From the NCBI GenBank assembly GCA_945901835.1, contig CAMDMH010000146.1, forward strand, positions 1 to 7,307: a stretch of DNA of 7,307 bases, in the 5' to 3' direction. The notes under the pieces are model-generated. The model saw only the letters and a program-made list of their open reading frames with translations, ran no database searches and was not told the origin of the DNA. The DNA comes from Devosia equisanguinis (GTDB lineage Bacteria; Pseudomonadota; Alphaproteobacteria; Rhizobiales; Hyphomicrobiaceae). Positions 1 to 6,172 of the stretch are shown piece after piece. Position 1 is the stretch's first letter. The number at the start of each line of letters is the position of its first letter. The translations under genes were made by a program, and so were the position numbers.

Positions 1-1791
1 ATGCAACCCGAGCACCATCTCGGGGCCGCCCGAAATCTGCTCGGCAATGAGAATGCCCTCTAGCCGTGCTCCGATCTTCGCGCAGCGCTCGGCCAGCGTT
101 GCGGCAGCCTGTCCCGCTGCGGCTTCGTCTCGAACCGACAGGATGACGAGACCGGCGTCGCTCTTGTGGGCCACCTGTGTCGACACGGCCTTCATCACCA
201 CCGGAAATCCCAAGCGTGCGGCCGCTGACGCCGCTTCGACCGGCGTTGCGATGATTACCTCGCGCGGCACGCGAATGCCGGCCGTGGCGATGATGTGTTT
301 CGATTCCGGCTCGTTCAGCGGCGTCGGCGCTTCAAGTGGCAAAGTCAGCGCCTGGATCGTCCCGCCGATGGCGCCCGCTTCTGGAATTGGAGATGCACCC
401 AGCCGCGCCAACATACGGAACGTCGTATCGAGTCCCCGCAACATCGGCAGCGCCGTGAGTGTTCCGCGCAGCTCCTTCATGTAGGGCGTCTCACCAAGTG
501 CGAGCGGCGACAACACGGCGACCGCCGCGCGGCCATCGCCGCCGTCGCGAGCCCATCGGTCGAGCGCATCGAAGTTGGCAACCTTCCGCGCCACTCCACC
601 CTCGCGTGGCAACTCCTCGATGAGAACTACGAGATCCGCGTCGCCTGACCTCCCCAAAGCATCGACGCACGTCATGTAGGTGTCGGTCGGAACCGTCTTC
701 TTGGTATCGAGCGGATTGCCCGCAGTTTCGTGAGCCGCCGAGCCTTCGCCCAAGGCGTTCGCGATGGCTTCCGCCGTGGCGGGCGACAGTTTTGCCAGCG
801 ACACGCCGTGCCGTACGGCGGCCTCTGTCATCAGGCTCTTCATCGCGCCGGAATTGGTCATGAATGCGAATCGTGAGCCTCGTGGCCGCGTGCTGCGTGA
901 CAGCAACTCAGCCGCCTCGATCGCTTCCTCCAGGCTGTCGACACGGATGACGCCGCTTCCCATGGCCGCCGCATCGAATGCGTCGAGACTGCCGACCATC
1001 GCCCCGGTGTGCGCGAGTGCTGCGGCCCGCGCTTCCGCTGACCCGCCGATCTTGACCGCGACGACGCTCTTGCCTAGCGATGCCGCCTTGCGGCAGGCGG
1101 CGAGAAACCGCGCGGCGTCACGGACCATCTCGACGTAGCAGAGTACGACCCGCACGTCGGCGTCATCCGCGATGGCGTCGAGATAATCGGCAAACGTCAG
1201 GCCTGTCTGGTTGCCGCAGGAAACGATGTGCGAAACGCCGAGCCCGCGATCGTTCAGCGCGCGGTTGATCGTGCTCGTCAGCATGCCCGACTGGGTGAGC
1301 ACCGCGACGGGGCCGGTGCCGAGTGGCTGCAACGTTTCGTCGGCGATGGTGACGAGGCCGGAGCGCCCGCAGGCGATCCCCATGCAGTTCGGACCCGCCG
1401 CGGCGATACCGTAGCGCTGCAGGATTTCCTTGAGCCGCAATGCCTTCGCCGCGCCGTCGAGGTCGCCGCCCTCGCCGAACCCTGCGGCAAACATGGTGGC
1501 GCTCCGCACGCCCAGGCGTCCGCCGGCTTCCAGCATTTCGATTGTGGCGTCGGCCGGAACGAACAGCGCGAGATGATCCGGCGGCTCCGGCAAGTCTTCG
1601 AGCGTCGCATAACAACGCGCGCCGAAGATCTCGCGGCGATTGGGATTTACCGCGTAGACGCCACCCTCGAACCCGAACCGCGGGAGGTTGCCCCACACGC
1701 GGCCCGACCAATGCCCCGGCCGCTCGGATGCACCGACCAGGACGACGTTGCGCGGGTTGAACAGCGCTTCGATCGAAGGGGGCTTAGACAT
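1..1791 (-). CDS. NDP(ADP)-forming acyl-CoA synthetase, feruloyl-CoA synthetase (FerA)-like; 3' end beyond window
   Basis: The frame is open for 597 codons from the ATG at 1791 to the left edge, so the C-terminus is missing; family members are usually about 700 residues. The family makes an acyl-CoA from a carboxylate, CoA and ATP through a phosphohistidine enzyme, releasing ADP and phosphate in the cytoplasm. Visible parts in order: an N-terminal CoA-binding Rossmann domain (NVVLVGAS at 15-22), a succinyl-CoA-ligase-like region (PNCMG at 134-138, TQSGM at 166-170), the active-site histidine in AHTGA (His261), and the start of the ATP-grasp domain (MKAVSTQVAHKSDAG, about 533-547). It lies 81 bp downstream of an HCHL-type crotonase and is probably co-transcribed with it. 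This pairing suggests activation of a hydroxycinnamate such as ferulate or coumarate, as with SYK-6 FerA. Substrate cannot be read from sequence; other aryl or short-chain acids are possible. The SD is weak (GGAAACG about 12 nt upstream). Confidence 0.88.
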   Translation of the reverse strand, partial: MSKPPSIEALFNPRNVVLVGASERPGHWSGRVWGNLPRFGFEGGVYAVNPNRREIFGARCYATLEDLPEPPDHLALFVPADATIEMLEAGGRLGVRSATMFAAGFGEGGDLDGAAKALRLKEILQRYGIAAAGPNCMGIACGRSGLVTIADETLQPLGTGPVAVLTQSGMLTSTINRALNDRGLGVSHIVSCGNQTGLTFADYLDAIADDADVRVVLCYVEMVRDAARFLAACRKAASLGKSVVAVKIGGSAEARAAALAHTGAMVGSLDAFDAAAMGSGVIRVDSLEEAIEAAELLSRSTRPRGSRFAFMTNSGAMKSLMTEAAVRHGVSLAKLSPATAEAIANALGEGSAAHETAGNPLDTKKTVPTDTYMTCVDALGRSGDADLVVLIEELPREGGVARKVANFDALDRWARDGGDGRAAVAVLSPLALGETPYMKELRGTLTALPMLRGLDTTFRMLARLGASPIPEAGAIGGTIQALTLPLEAPTPLNEPESKHIIATAGIRVPREVIIATPVEAASAAARLGFPVVMKAVSTQVAHKSDAGLVILSVRDEAAAGQAAATLAERCAKIGARLEGILIAEQISGGPEMVLGLH

Positions 1792-1872
1792 GCCGTGCGA
1801 ACGTTTCCAATCGAGAGCTGCGGGGGCGGCAGATCTATCGTCCGCTCACCCCTGCAGGACCAGTTCCAACCC

Positions 1873-2694
1873 TTACCGCTTGTACGGCCCGAGACCCGGA
1901 CGATACGATTTCTTGTCGAGGAACTCGGTCATGCCGACGCGGTCGCCGATCTCCTTGTCGAGCCGCATCAGGCTGTCCTGCTTGACGGCCAGATAATCGC
2001 GGGCATCTTCCGGCGTCATCTTGCGCACCACGCGCACGGCTTCTTTCGTGTAGCGCAGCACGTTCGGATTGAGCTTGCTCAGCTTGGATGCGAGTTCCAA
2101 GGTCTTGGCGCGAAGCTCTGCCGCGGGAACCGCGAAGTTGGCGAGGCCCAGTTCGACTGCGCGCTTCCCGTCGAATGGCTCACCGGTCGCCGCATAGTAG
2201 ACCGCATGCCGGGGCAGCATCATGTCGGACAGATTCCACGACACGATACCGCCGGGGATGATACCCCAGTTGACCTCCGACAGGCCGAGCGTCGCGTCCT
2301 CGGCGACGATGGCGAAGTCGCAGGCGCAAAGCTGCGTGAACGCACCGCCGAACGCGAAGCCGTGCACCATCGCGATCGTCGGTTTTGGGTAGCGCGAAAG
2401 CAACTCCCAGCGCCAGCGGTGGCTGTCGGCATTGGCCTTGCGGCGCTTGATCGGGTCCTTGCCGGCCTCGCGGAAATAGAGCTTGAGATCCTGGCCCGCG
2501 CACCACGCCGGCCCGTTGCCGCCGATGACGACGACGCGCGTCTCCGGATCGACCGAGATCGTTTCGAGCGCATCCACCATGTCTGCGTGCAGGCCAGGGC
2601 TCATGGCGTTGCGCTTGTCGGGCCGGTTGAGCATGATGAACGTGATATTGCCGTCGCGCTGAATCTCGACGTTCTCGTATTTCTTGTCGGCCAT
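1873..2694 (-). CDS. Crotonase-family p-hydroxycinnamoyl-CoA hydratase/lyase-like enzyme
   Basis: This 273-residue protein is close in length to the Pseudomonas hydroxycinnamoyl-CoA hydratase/lyase (HCHL, 276 aa) and matches it along its length: NRPDKRNAMSP (23-33), LYFREA (72-77), KPTIAMVHGFAFGGAF (104-119), GLSEVNWGI (137-145) and the terminus FLDKKS-x-RPGL-x-x-YKR. The family hydrates feruloyl- or coumaroyl-CoA and cleaves it to an aromatic aldehyde plus acetyl-CoA. Oxyanion-hole Gly117 and the catalytic Glu140 (Glu143 in Pseudomonas) are present. The residues aligning with Ser123 and Tyr239, which contact the phenol ring in the Pseudomonas enzyme, are Thr120 and Ala236. The enzyme could therefore have a different acyl-CoA substrate or act only as a hydratase. 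I chose ATG 2694 over the in-frame ATG at 2754 because AGGAGG sits 6 nt upstream and homology begins there. The acyl-CoA synthetase follows 81 bp downstream. Confidence 0.9.
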   Translation of the reverse strand: MADKKYENVEIQRDGNITFIMLNRPDKRNAMSPGLHADMVDALETISVDPETRVVVIGGNGPAWCAGQDLKLYFREAGKDPIKRRKANADSHRWRWELLSRYPKPTIAMVHGFAFGGAFTQLCACDFAIVAEDATLGLSEVNWGIIPGGIVSWNLSDMMLPRHAVYYAATGEPFDGKRAVELGLANFAVPAAELRAKTLELASKLSKLNPNVLRYTKEAVRVVRKMTPEDARDYLAVKQDSLMRLDKEIGDRVGMTEFLDKKSYRPGLGPYKR

Positions 2695-2700
2695 CGGCGT

Positions 2701-2706
2701 CCTCCT
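2701..2706 (-). promoter_or_regulatory. Ribosome binding site of the HCHL-like gene
   Basis: A full AGGAGG on the minus strand lies 6 nt before the ATG at 2694. It decides the start: the longer in-frame alternative (ATG at 2754) would put this strong site inside the coding region and add 20 residues unlike any crotonase. Confidence 0.85.
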
Positions 2707-2725
2707 TTTGAAACGTTGTTCCAGA

Positions 2726-2754
2726 AGGCTATGCGGAAAGCGGTCGATCGGCAA
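2726..2754 (-). promoter_or_regulatory. Possible sigma70-like promoter for the HCHL/acyl-CoA synthetase pair
   Basis: On the minus strand TTGCCG (2754-2749, 4 of 6 to TTGACA) is followed after 17 nt by TAGCCT (2731-2726, 3 of 6 to TATAAT). The spacing is right, but the -10 is poor. Its only support is its position in the 109-bp intergenic gap and the tandem repeat directly upstream. Treat it as a suggestion. Confidence 0.25.
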
Positions 2755-2783
2755 TCGCCCCTGAAGACATCGCCCCTGAAGAC
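2754..2783. repeat. Perfect tandem duplication of a 15-bp unit in the intergenic region
   Basis: The plus strand reads ATCGCCCCTGAAGAC twice with no gap (2754-2768 and 2769-2783). It lies between the methyltransferase stop and the HCHL-like start, abutting the possible -35 element on its upstream side. That is where direct-repeat activator sites are often found. It may instead be a chance slippage duplication. Confidence 0.9.
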
Positions 2784-2803
2784 GACGCGATCAGCTTGGC
2801 GCT

Positions 2804-3640
2804 TCAAGCCGGCGGCAGGGCAAGCGTGTCGGTGTGACCGACGATGGCGGCGGTGCGGGTGATCGCGTGCCAGGCGCCGATGGTCTTGGCGTCGATGCGG
2901 CCGGTTTCCTCTATGGCGCCGGCGAAGCCGGTGGCGAGGTCGGCGATGAGGCTGCTGTCGGCGGGGCCCAGGCGCCAGGGGGTGTCGGCTTCCTCGACGG
3001 TATAGCCGGCAGTGCGGAAGGCGGTGGCCAGGCTCGCAGGAGCATCGGGGCCGGCCGAGATCCCGAAGCCCTTGTCGGTCTTCTGGTGGGCGATGAAGGC
3101 TTGGCGCATCGCGTTGTCGGCGGGGTGCTCGGGCTGCCAGGTTTGCACGCCGTCGTAAGTGAGGACGCTGTAGAACGCCGCGCGGCGGCTCGCGACGGCT
3201 TCGGCGAAGCGCTCGATGAATTGCGTGGAGCAGAGATCGAACAGGGCCGAGGCGGTGATGAGATCGGCTGCTTCGCCGAGCGCCGCATCGAGGTCGCGGA
3301 CGAGATCGGCCTGCCGAAAGCGGACTGCGATTTCGCGGTCGTTCTTGTGCAGGATCACGCCGACGCGGCAATCCGTGGTTCCGTCGGCCCAGGCGATCAG
3401 GCGGTCCCGTGCGGCGGTGAGAAGGCGTGCGTCGTAGTCGACAAGCGTCCAGCTCTGGCGGGGCCCCAACTGCGGGGCGAGGGCGCGCAGATTGGAGCCC
3501 GTGCCGCACCCCAGATCGACAATGCGGGATTCGCTGTTGGCCGCCAGATGCTGTACCACATGGGCGGCGAGCTTCGGATCGCGCGAGCGATGGTCGACTG
3601 GCTCGCGCAGAGCCAGCCATTCCGGTGAAAAGCCGCTCAT
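2804..3640 (-). CDS. Class I SAM-dependent methyltransferase
   Basis: This 278-residue soluble protein has the Rossmann-type methyltransferase signature: motif I VDLGCGTGSN (41-50) for S-adenosylmethionine binding, and the acidic end of strand 2, LVDYD (66-70), which would hold the ribose hydroxyls. DLITASALFDL (in the region after about residue 115) resembles the motif IV strand. It has no membrane segment or signal peptide. Its ATG overlaps the stop of the glycosyltransferase gene as ATGA, and a good SD (AAGGAG, 3654-3649) lies 8 nt before it, so the two proteins are translationally coupled and likely act on the same molecule. It is the last gene of the four-gene run. The methyl acceptor is unknown; a sugar or pterin-like product of the upstream enzymes is an inference from the operon only. 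Confidence 0.88.
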   Translation of the reverse strand: MSGFSPEWLALREPVDHRSRDPKLAAHVVQHLAANSESRIVDLGCGTGSNLRALAPQLGPRQSWTLVDYDARLLTAARDRLIAWADGTTDCRVGVILHKNDREIAVRFRQADLVRDLDAALGEAADLITASALFDLCSTQFIERFAEAVASRRAAFYSVLTYDGVQTWQPEHPADNAMRQAFIAHQKTDKGFGISAGPDAPASLATAFRTAGYTVEEADTPWRLGPADSSLIADLATGFAGAIEETGRIDAKTIGAWHAITRTAAIVGHTDTLALPPA

Positions 3641-4689
3641 CGGGAAGTCTCCTTGATGACCGCTGCGGCGGTGCGCGCGGTGTCGTTCCAGCGGGGGAGT
3701 TGTGTGGCAGCGGCCCAGGCAGCGTCTGCGATACTGCGACGAAGCTGGCCGTCTTCTTCGAGGACACGGCCGATGCTCCAGGCGAGTGCGCGAGGGCTTG
3801 CCGGCTCGACCTTCACGGCCGCGCCATCGGGGACCGTCTCGGCGGCTGCGCCGCCGGTGGTGCAGACGATCGGCAAGCCGCGCGCGAGCGCTTCGCTCAG
3901 CACCATGCCGTAACCTTCGTAGTGCGACGCCATCACGAAGACGTCGGCGGTGTCGTACAATTTCGCGAGGTGGGCTTCGTCGACGGGGCCGAGCAACGTT
4001 ATGCGGTCAGCGAGGCCTTCGCTGGCAATCTGGGCGCGCAGTGCGGCGACGGTGTCGGGGCTGCGGTCGGTTGCGCCGGCGATGTCGAGGCTCCAGTCCA
4101 GCGCCTTAAGCGGCGCCAGCGCGTCGACGAGAACGTCGTAGCCCTTACGCGGGACGATAGTGCCGACGGCGAGCAGCCGGAACGGCCGGCCGCCCGAGCC
4201 CTTCGCGCGCTGGGCAGCGTCGGTGCCGGGCTCGGCGATAGTGATGCGGTCGTCGGGGACGTCGAAATCGGTGGCGAGCGTCAAGGCAGTCGTCTTGCTG
4301 GTGACGACGACGTGCTTGGCGAGAGCGAGTGCTGCGGTTTCGAGCCGCTTCAGTTCGTGGGCGCGCTCGGGCGGTGTGCCCGCTTCCAGGCACAGCGGAT
4401 GATGTACGAGGGCGACGATGCGGCGGTCGAAAGACGCGACGAGGCTCGCTGGCATCGCGCCGTAGGCGAGACCGTCGATCAGCAGTATGTCGCTGGTTCG
4501 GGTGCCCGCGATGAGGCGACGGGTTTCCTCGAGATCGGCCGGGGATGGGTTTGGATAAGTGCCCGGCAGGGCCAGATGCGCCGCCTCGATACCGTTGTCG
4601 CCAAGCAGCGCCAGCACGCGCCGGTCGTAGGCATAGCCGCCGGTGGGCAAGTCGATGTCGCCGGGTATAACAAAGATTGCGCGCGTCAT
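3637..4689 (-). CDS. GT4-family glycosyltransferase (GT-B fold)
   Basis: This 350-residue protein has the two-domain GT-B layout of family 4 retaining glycosyltransferases. The N-terminal domain has the glycine motif PTGGYAYDRRV (15-25) and LVHHPLCLE (94-102). The C-terminal donor-binding domain has VGTIVPRKGYDVL (175-187, with Arg181 and Lys182 in the usual phosphate-contact position) and the E-x7-E motif YEGYGMVLSEAL (Glu258 and Glu266), followed by GLPIVCTTGGAAAE. It should transfer a sugar from a nucleotide-sugar donor to an unknown acceptor in the cytoplasm. I chose ATG 4689 rather than the longer frame at 4773. It overlaps the preceding stop as ATGA, a GGGAG lies about 12 nt upstream, and MTRAIFVIPGD begins the first Rossmann strand. 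The stop overlaps the methyltransferase start, so both genes belong to one operon with the membrane protein and PTPS-like gene. Confidence 0.9.
   Translation of the reverse strand: MTRAIFVIPGDIDLPTGGYAYDRRVLALLGDNGIEAAHLALPGTYPNPSPADLEETRRLIAGTRTSDILLIDGLAYGAMPASLVASFDRRIVALVHHPLCLEAGTPPERAHELKRLETAALALAKHVVVTSKTTALTLATDFDVPDDRITIAEPGTDAAQRAKGSGGRPFRLLAVGTIVPRKGYDVLVDALAPLKALDWSLDIAGATDRSPDTVAALRAQIASEGLADRITLLGPVDEAHLAKLYDTADVFVMASHYEGYGMVLSEALARGLPIVCTTGGAAAETVPDGAAVKVEPASPRALAWSIGRVLEEDGQLRRSIADAAWAAATQLPRWNDTARTAAAVIKETSR
3649..3654 (-). promoter_or_regulatory. Ribosome binding site of the methyltransferase, inside the glycosyltransferase gene
   Basis: AAGGAG on the minus strand ends 8 nt before the ATG at 3640 and lies within the last codons of the upstream gene. 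Together with the ATGA overlap it fixes the methyltransferase start and supports coupled translation. Confidence 0.75.
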
Positions 4690-4922
4690 GAATTCGCAGT
4701 GCTCCCGATGCGTCGCCGCCAGCGCCACAAGGCGACGCCGGCCCAGATCGCCTCTACCACGCCGAACGGCCATGCGCCCTGCAGAAAGCCATAGGCGGAC
4801 GCCAGCGCGCAGGACACGGCGAAGCCCAGCACCATCCAGTGACTACGGACCTCGAAGGCGTAGAACAGCAGCATGGCGCTTACTGCGGCGAGGCCATAGA
4901 GCGTGAGCGCGTCGAGGACCAT
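4686..4922 (-). CDS. Small three-helix membrane protein of unknown function
   Basis: This 78-residue protein is strongly hydrophobic, with three likely transmembrane helices at about 4-22, 30-48 and 52-67. The basic end WRWRRR (66-71) should stay in the cytoplasm by the positive-inside rule. I recognise no enzyme motif. The conserved-looking core is YGFLQGAWPFGVVEAIW (44-60). It starts 23 nt after the PTPS-like gene stops and ends in an ATGA overlap with the glycosyltransferase, so it is a real operon member and not a chance frame. No clear SD precedes ATG 4922, so coupling to the gene before it is plausible. It might tether the glycosyltransferase or methyltransferase to the membrane or help export the product; both are guesses from context. 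Confidence 0.75.
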   Translation of the reverse strand: MVLDALTLYGLAAVSAMLLFYAFEVRSHWMVLGFAVSCALASAYGFLQGAWPFGVVEAIWAGVALWRWRRRIGSTANS

Positions 4923-4945
4923 GGTACGGCGCCAGTCGGGCCGGC

Positions 4946-5344
4946 TCAGACCGGGCCTTCGAACCAGGCGCGGGCCAGATCTGTCTCATGCAACGTGACT
5001 TTGATCTTGGAAAGTCCCTTGCCGTCCTCGCCGAGCGCGCCGTTGCGGGCGGCCTTGGAGATCGCCTCGAACACGTAGTGGCACAAGAATTCGGTGGTCG
5101 TGAGCTTGCCCTTGAACTGCGGGAGTTCGTCGAGGTTCTTGTATTTCAACGCTTTGAGTGTCTCGCCGAGGACATCGAGGGCAGCCCCGATATCGACCAC
5201 GACGTTCTGCTTCGTCAGCTTTTCGCGGAAGAACGCGACATCGACCACGAACGTCGCGCCGTGCATGCCTTGGGCGGGGCCGAAGAACGGGTCGGGCAGC
5301 GAGTGGCCGATCATGATGCGATCACGAACTTCGACGGCGAACAT
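4946..5344 (-). CDS. 6-pyruvoyl-tetrahydropterin synthase / QueD-like protein with altered active site
   Basis: This 132-residue protein has the length and order of the PTPS/6-carboxytetrahydropterin synthase fold: IMIGHSL (10-16, first zinc His = His14), MHGATF (27-32), VVVDIG (48-53, equivalent to the IDF strand), TTTEFL (82-87, equivalent to the PTSE anchor) and VTLHET (116-121, substrate-anchoring Glu120). Canonical enzymes have HGH in the second motif; here it is HGA, so one of the three zinc histidines is Ala30. The cysteine usually four residues before that motif is absent, and the Asp-His pair becomes KYKN (67-70). It may bind a pterin-like substrate but catalyse different chemistry. 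ATG 5344 is chosen over 5647 because the homology starts there, GGAG (5355-5352) lies 7 nt upstream, and the longer frame would overlap the toxin gene. It heads the run leading to the glycosyltransferase and methyltransferase. Confidence 0.82.
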   Translation of the reverse strand: MFAVEVRDRIMIGHSLPDPFFGPAQGMHGATFVVDVAFFREKLTKQNVVVDIGAALDVLGETLKALKYKNLDELPQFKGKLTTTEFLCHYVFEAISKAARNGALGEDGKGLSKIKVTLHETDLARAWFEGPV

Positions 5345-5365
5345 GGGTGGTCTCCGGGAGAATGG

Positions 5366-5379
5366 GCCCGCGGACGGGC
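5366..5379 (-). other. Short GC-rich inverted repeat between VapC and the PTPS-like gene
   Basis: GCCCG and CGGGC flank a 4-nt loop, a 5-bp stem 22 bp upstream of the PTPS-like ATG. No T-run follows, so it is not a convincing terminator. It lies in the 76-bp gap that would carry any promoter of the four-gene operon; I see no good -35/-10 pair there. Confidence 0.3.
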
Positions 5380-5420
5380 GAAATGCAGCGCGGCCGTCTT
5401 CGCGGCAAATTGGGGTGGCG

Positions 5421-5816
5421 TCAAGGCGTGGTTGGAGCCAACGCCAGGGCATGGGCGGCGAGCGCCCTGTCAAGTGTGACCAGCCGCATCCCTTCGACGC
5501 TTGCTTGCGCCAATAGCAGCCTGTCGAAGGGATCGCGCGTCGCCGGCGGTGGTATGGCTTCGGCGAGGACGTGATGCGAGGTAATCGCGGAAACCTCGAG
5601 ATTGAAGGCGCGGCAAGTTTGTTCCAAATCGCCGAGAGATCCTGCAACGCTCAACTTTCCCAGACGAACCTTGATGGCGATTTCCCATAGGCTGGCGACG
5701 CTGCAGAACAAGTCTGAGTCGAGGTCGGACAGCAGCTCCCTATGGGGCTGTGGCAGCCCATCGACCGTATTGTTTACGATTGCCAGCACGATATGCGTGT
5801 CGAGCAACAACCTCAT
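5421..5816 (-). CDS. vapC: VapC-family PIN-domain toxin (ribonuclease)
   Basis: This 131-residue protein has the single-domain PIN layout. The acidic metal-binding residues are all visible: Asp6 in LLLDTH, Glu45 in SLWEIAIK, Asp95/Asp98 in RDPFDRLLLAQA and Asp116 in LVTLDRAL. VapC toxins are Mg2+-dependent endoribonucleases that cleave RNA (often tRNA or the sarcin-ricin loop) when freed from their antitoxin. The catalytic set looks intact, so the toxin is probably active. Its ATG overlaps the antitoxin stop as ATGA, the usual coupled order with the antitoxin first. The RNA target cannot be inferred from sequence. The reading frame is intact to the TGA at 5421. It is 76 bp from the PTPS-like gene, close enough for read-through. 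Confidence 0.92.
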   Translation of the reverse strand: MRLLLDTHIVLAIVNNTVDGLPQPHRELLSDLDSDLFCSVASLWEIAIKVRLGKLSVAGSLGDLEQTCRAFNLEVSAITSHHVLAEAIPPPATRDPFDRLLLAQASVEGMRLVTLDRALAAHALALAPTTP

Positions 5817-6100
5817 TTGACGTCAGGTTCCTGCTCGGGCGTGGTCAGGAAGTCCTCCGGAAGCGGATCGTCGAAGTCGGGAGCAATGTACGTTACGAGT
5901 TTCGTGATGCCACGTTCCGCGAGGAAACGGCGCCCACCCTCCCGATCAAGTCCCCCCCGGCGCTTGTGCGGCACGAGTTCCACCACCGGCTCGCCGTTAC
6001 GCGTGACGACAACGCGCGCGCCATCCTCCACCCGCCGGGCGAGCTCATCCAATCGGGTCTCAGCCTCCTCGATGGATACGGTTTCGACGATCTTTTCCAT
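5813..6100 (-). CDS. Phd/YefM-type antitoxin partner of VapC
   Basis: This 95-residue protein has the Phd/YefM DNA-binding N-terminus: VSIEEAETRLDELARRVEDG (8-27), then VVVTRNGEPVVELVPH (30-45). The acidic tail IAPDFDDPLPEDFL (72-85) is the kind that wraps around and inhibits PIN-domain toxins. Antitoxins of this family bind their own promoter, alone or with the toxin, and so autoregulate the operon. The stop overlaps the toxin start (ATGA), consistent with higher antitoxin synthesis and coupled toxin translation. ATG 6100 fits the start of the fold; the preceding SD is weak. The module is complete, with no frameshift. Confidence 0.9.
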   Translation of the reverse strand: MEKIVETVSIEEAETRLDELARRVEDGARVVVTRNGEPVVELVPHKRRGGLDREGGRRFLAERGITKLVTYIAPDFDDPLPEDFLTTPEQEPDVK

Positions 6101-6108
6101 GGCCCGAT

Positions 6109-6133
6109 AGTACTCGTTTGCAGGCGCAATTGC
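6109..6133. promoter_or_regulatory. Possible promoter/operator region of the toxin-antitoxin pair
   Basis: The 72-bp gap before the antitoxin holds two palindromes, AGTACT (6109-6114) and GCAATTGC (6126-6133). On the minus strand TACTAT, about 8 nt before the ATG, is a 5-of-6 match to a -10 box but leaves almost no 5' leader. Antitoxins of this type bind short palindromes here, so the sites are plausible but unproven. Confidence 0.25.
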
Positions 6134-6172
6134 CAGTGTGCGTCGGCGCCTGGTCGGGCTGGCCAGTGGCCT

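Noticed and set aside
2754..2783. Tandem 15-bp repeat as the start of a CRISPR array
   Set aside because: There are only two copies, no spacer between them and no cas genes nearby.
1228..2862. Long plus-strand open frame of 544 codons
   Set aside because: It lies antisense to the acyl-CoA synthetase and the crotonase, crosses both genes and their gap, and is Arg/Ala-rich with no domain. It is a product of high GC, which removes stop codons.
2834..3628. Plus-strand open frame of 264 codons, Gly/Ala-rich
   Set aside because: It mirrors the methyltransferase on the opposite strand almost end to end and has no domain of its own.
2601..3767. Minus-strand open frame of 388 codons
   Set aside because: It is an out-of-frame shadow of the methyltransferase, extending into its neighbours; the composition is Arg/Pro/His-rich. 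The real frame carries motif I and a proper SD.
3427..4794. Plus-strand open frame of 455 codons
   Set aside because: Antisense to the glycosyltransferase, which has clear GT4 motifs; the plus-strand product shows low-complexity composition and no recognisable motif.
5345..5647. N-terminal extension of the PTPS-like protein (start at 5647)
   Set aside because: It would overlap most of the 3' half of the toxin gene, has a non-family Arg/Pro-rich composition, and an SD-supported ATG exists at 5344.
6161..6171. GGCCAGTGGCC downstream of the TetR stop as a terminator
   Set aside because: It is an inverted repeat with a one-base centre, which cannot form a stable hairpin, and no T-run follows.
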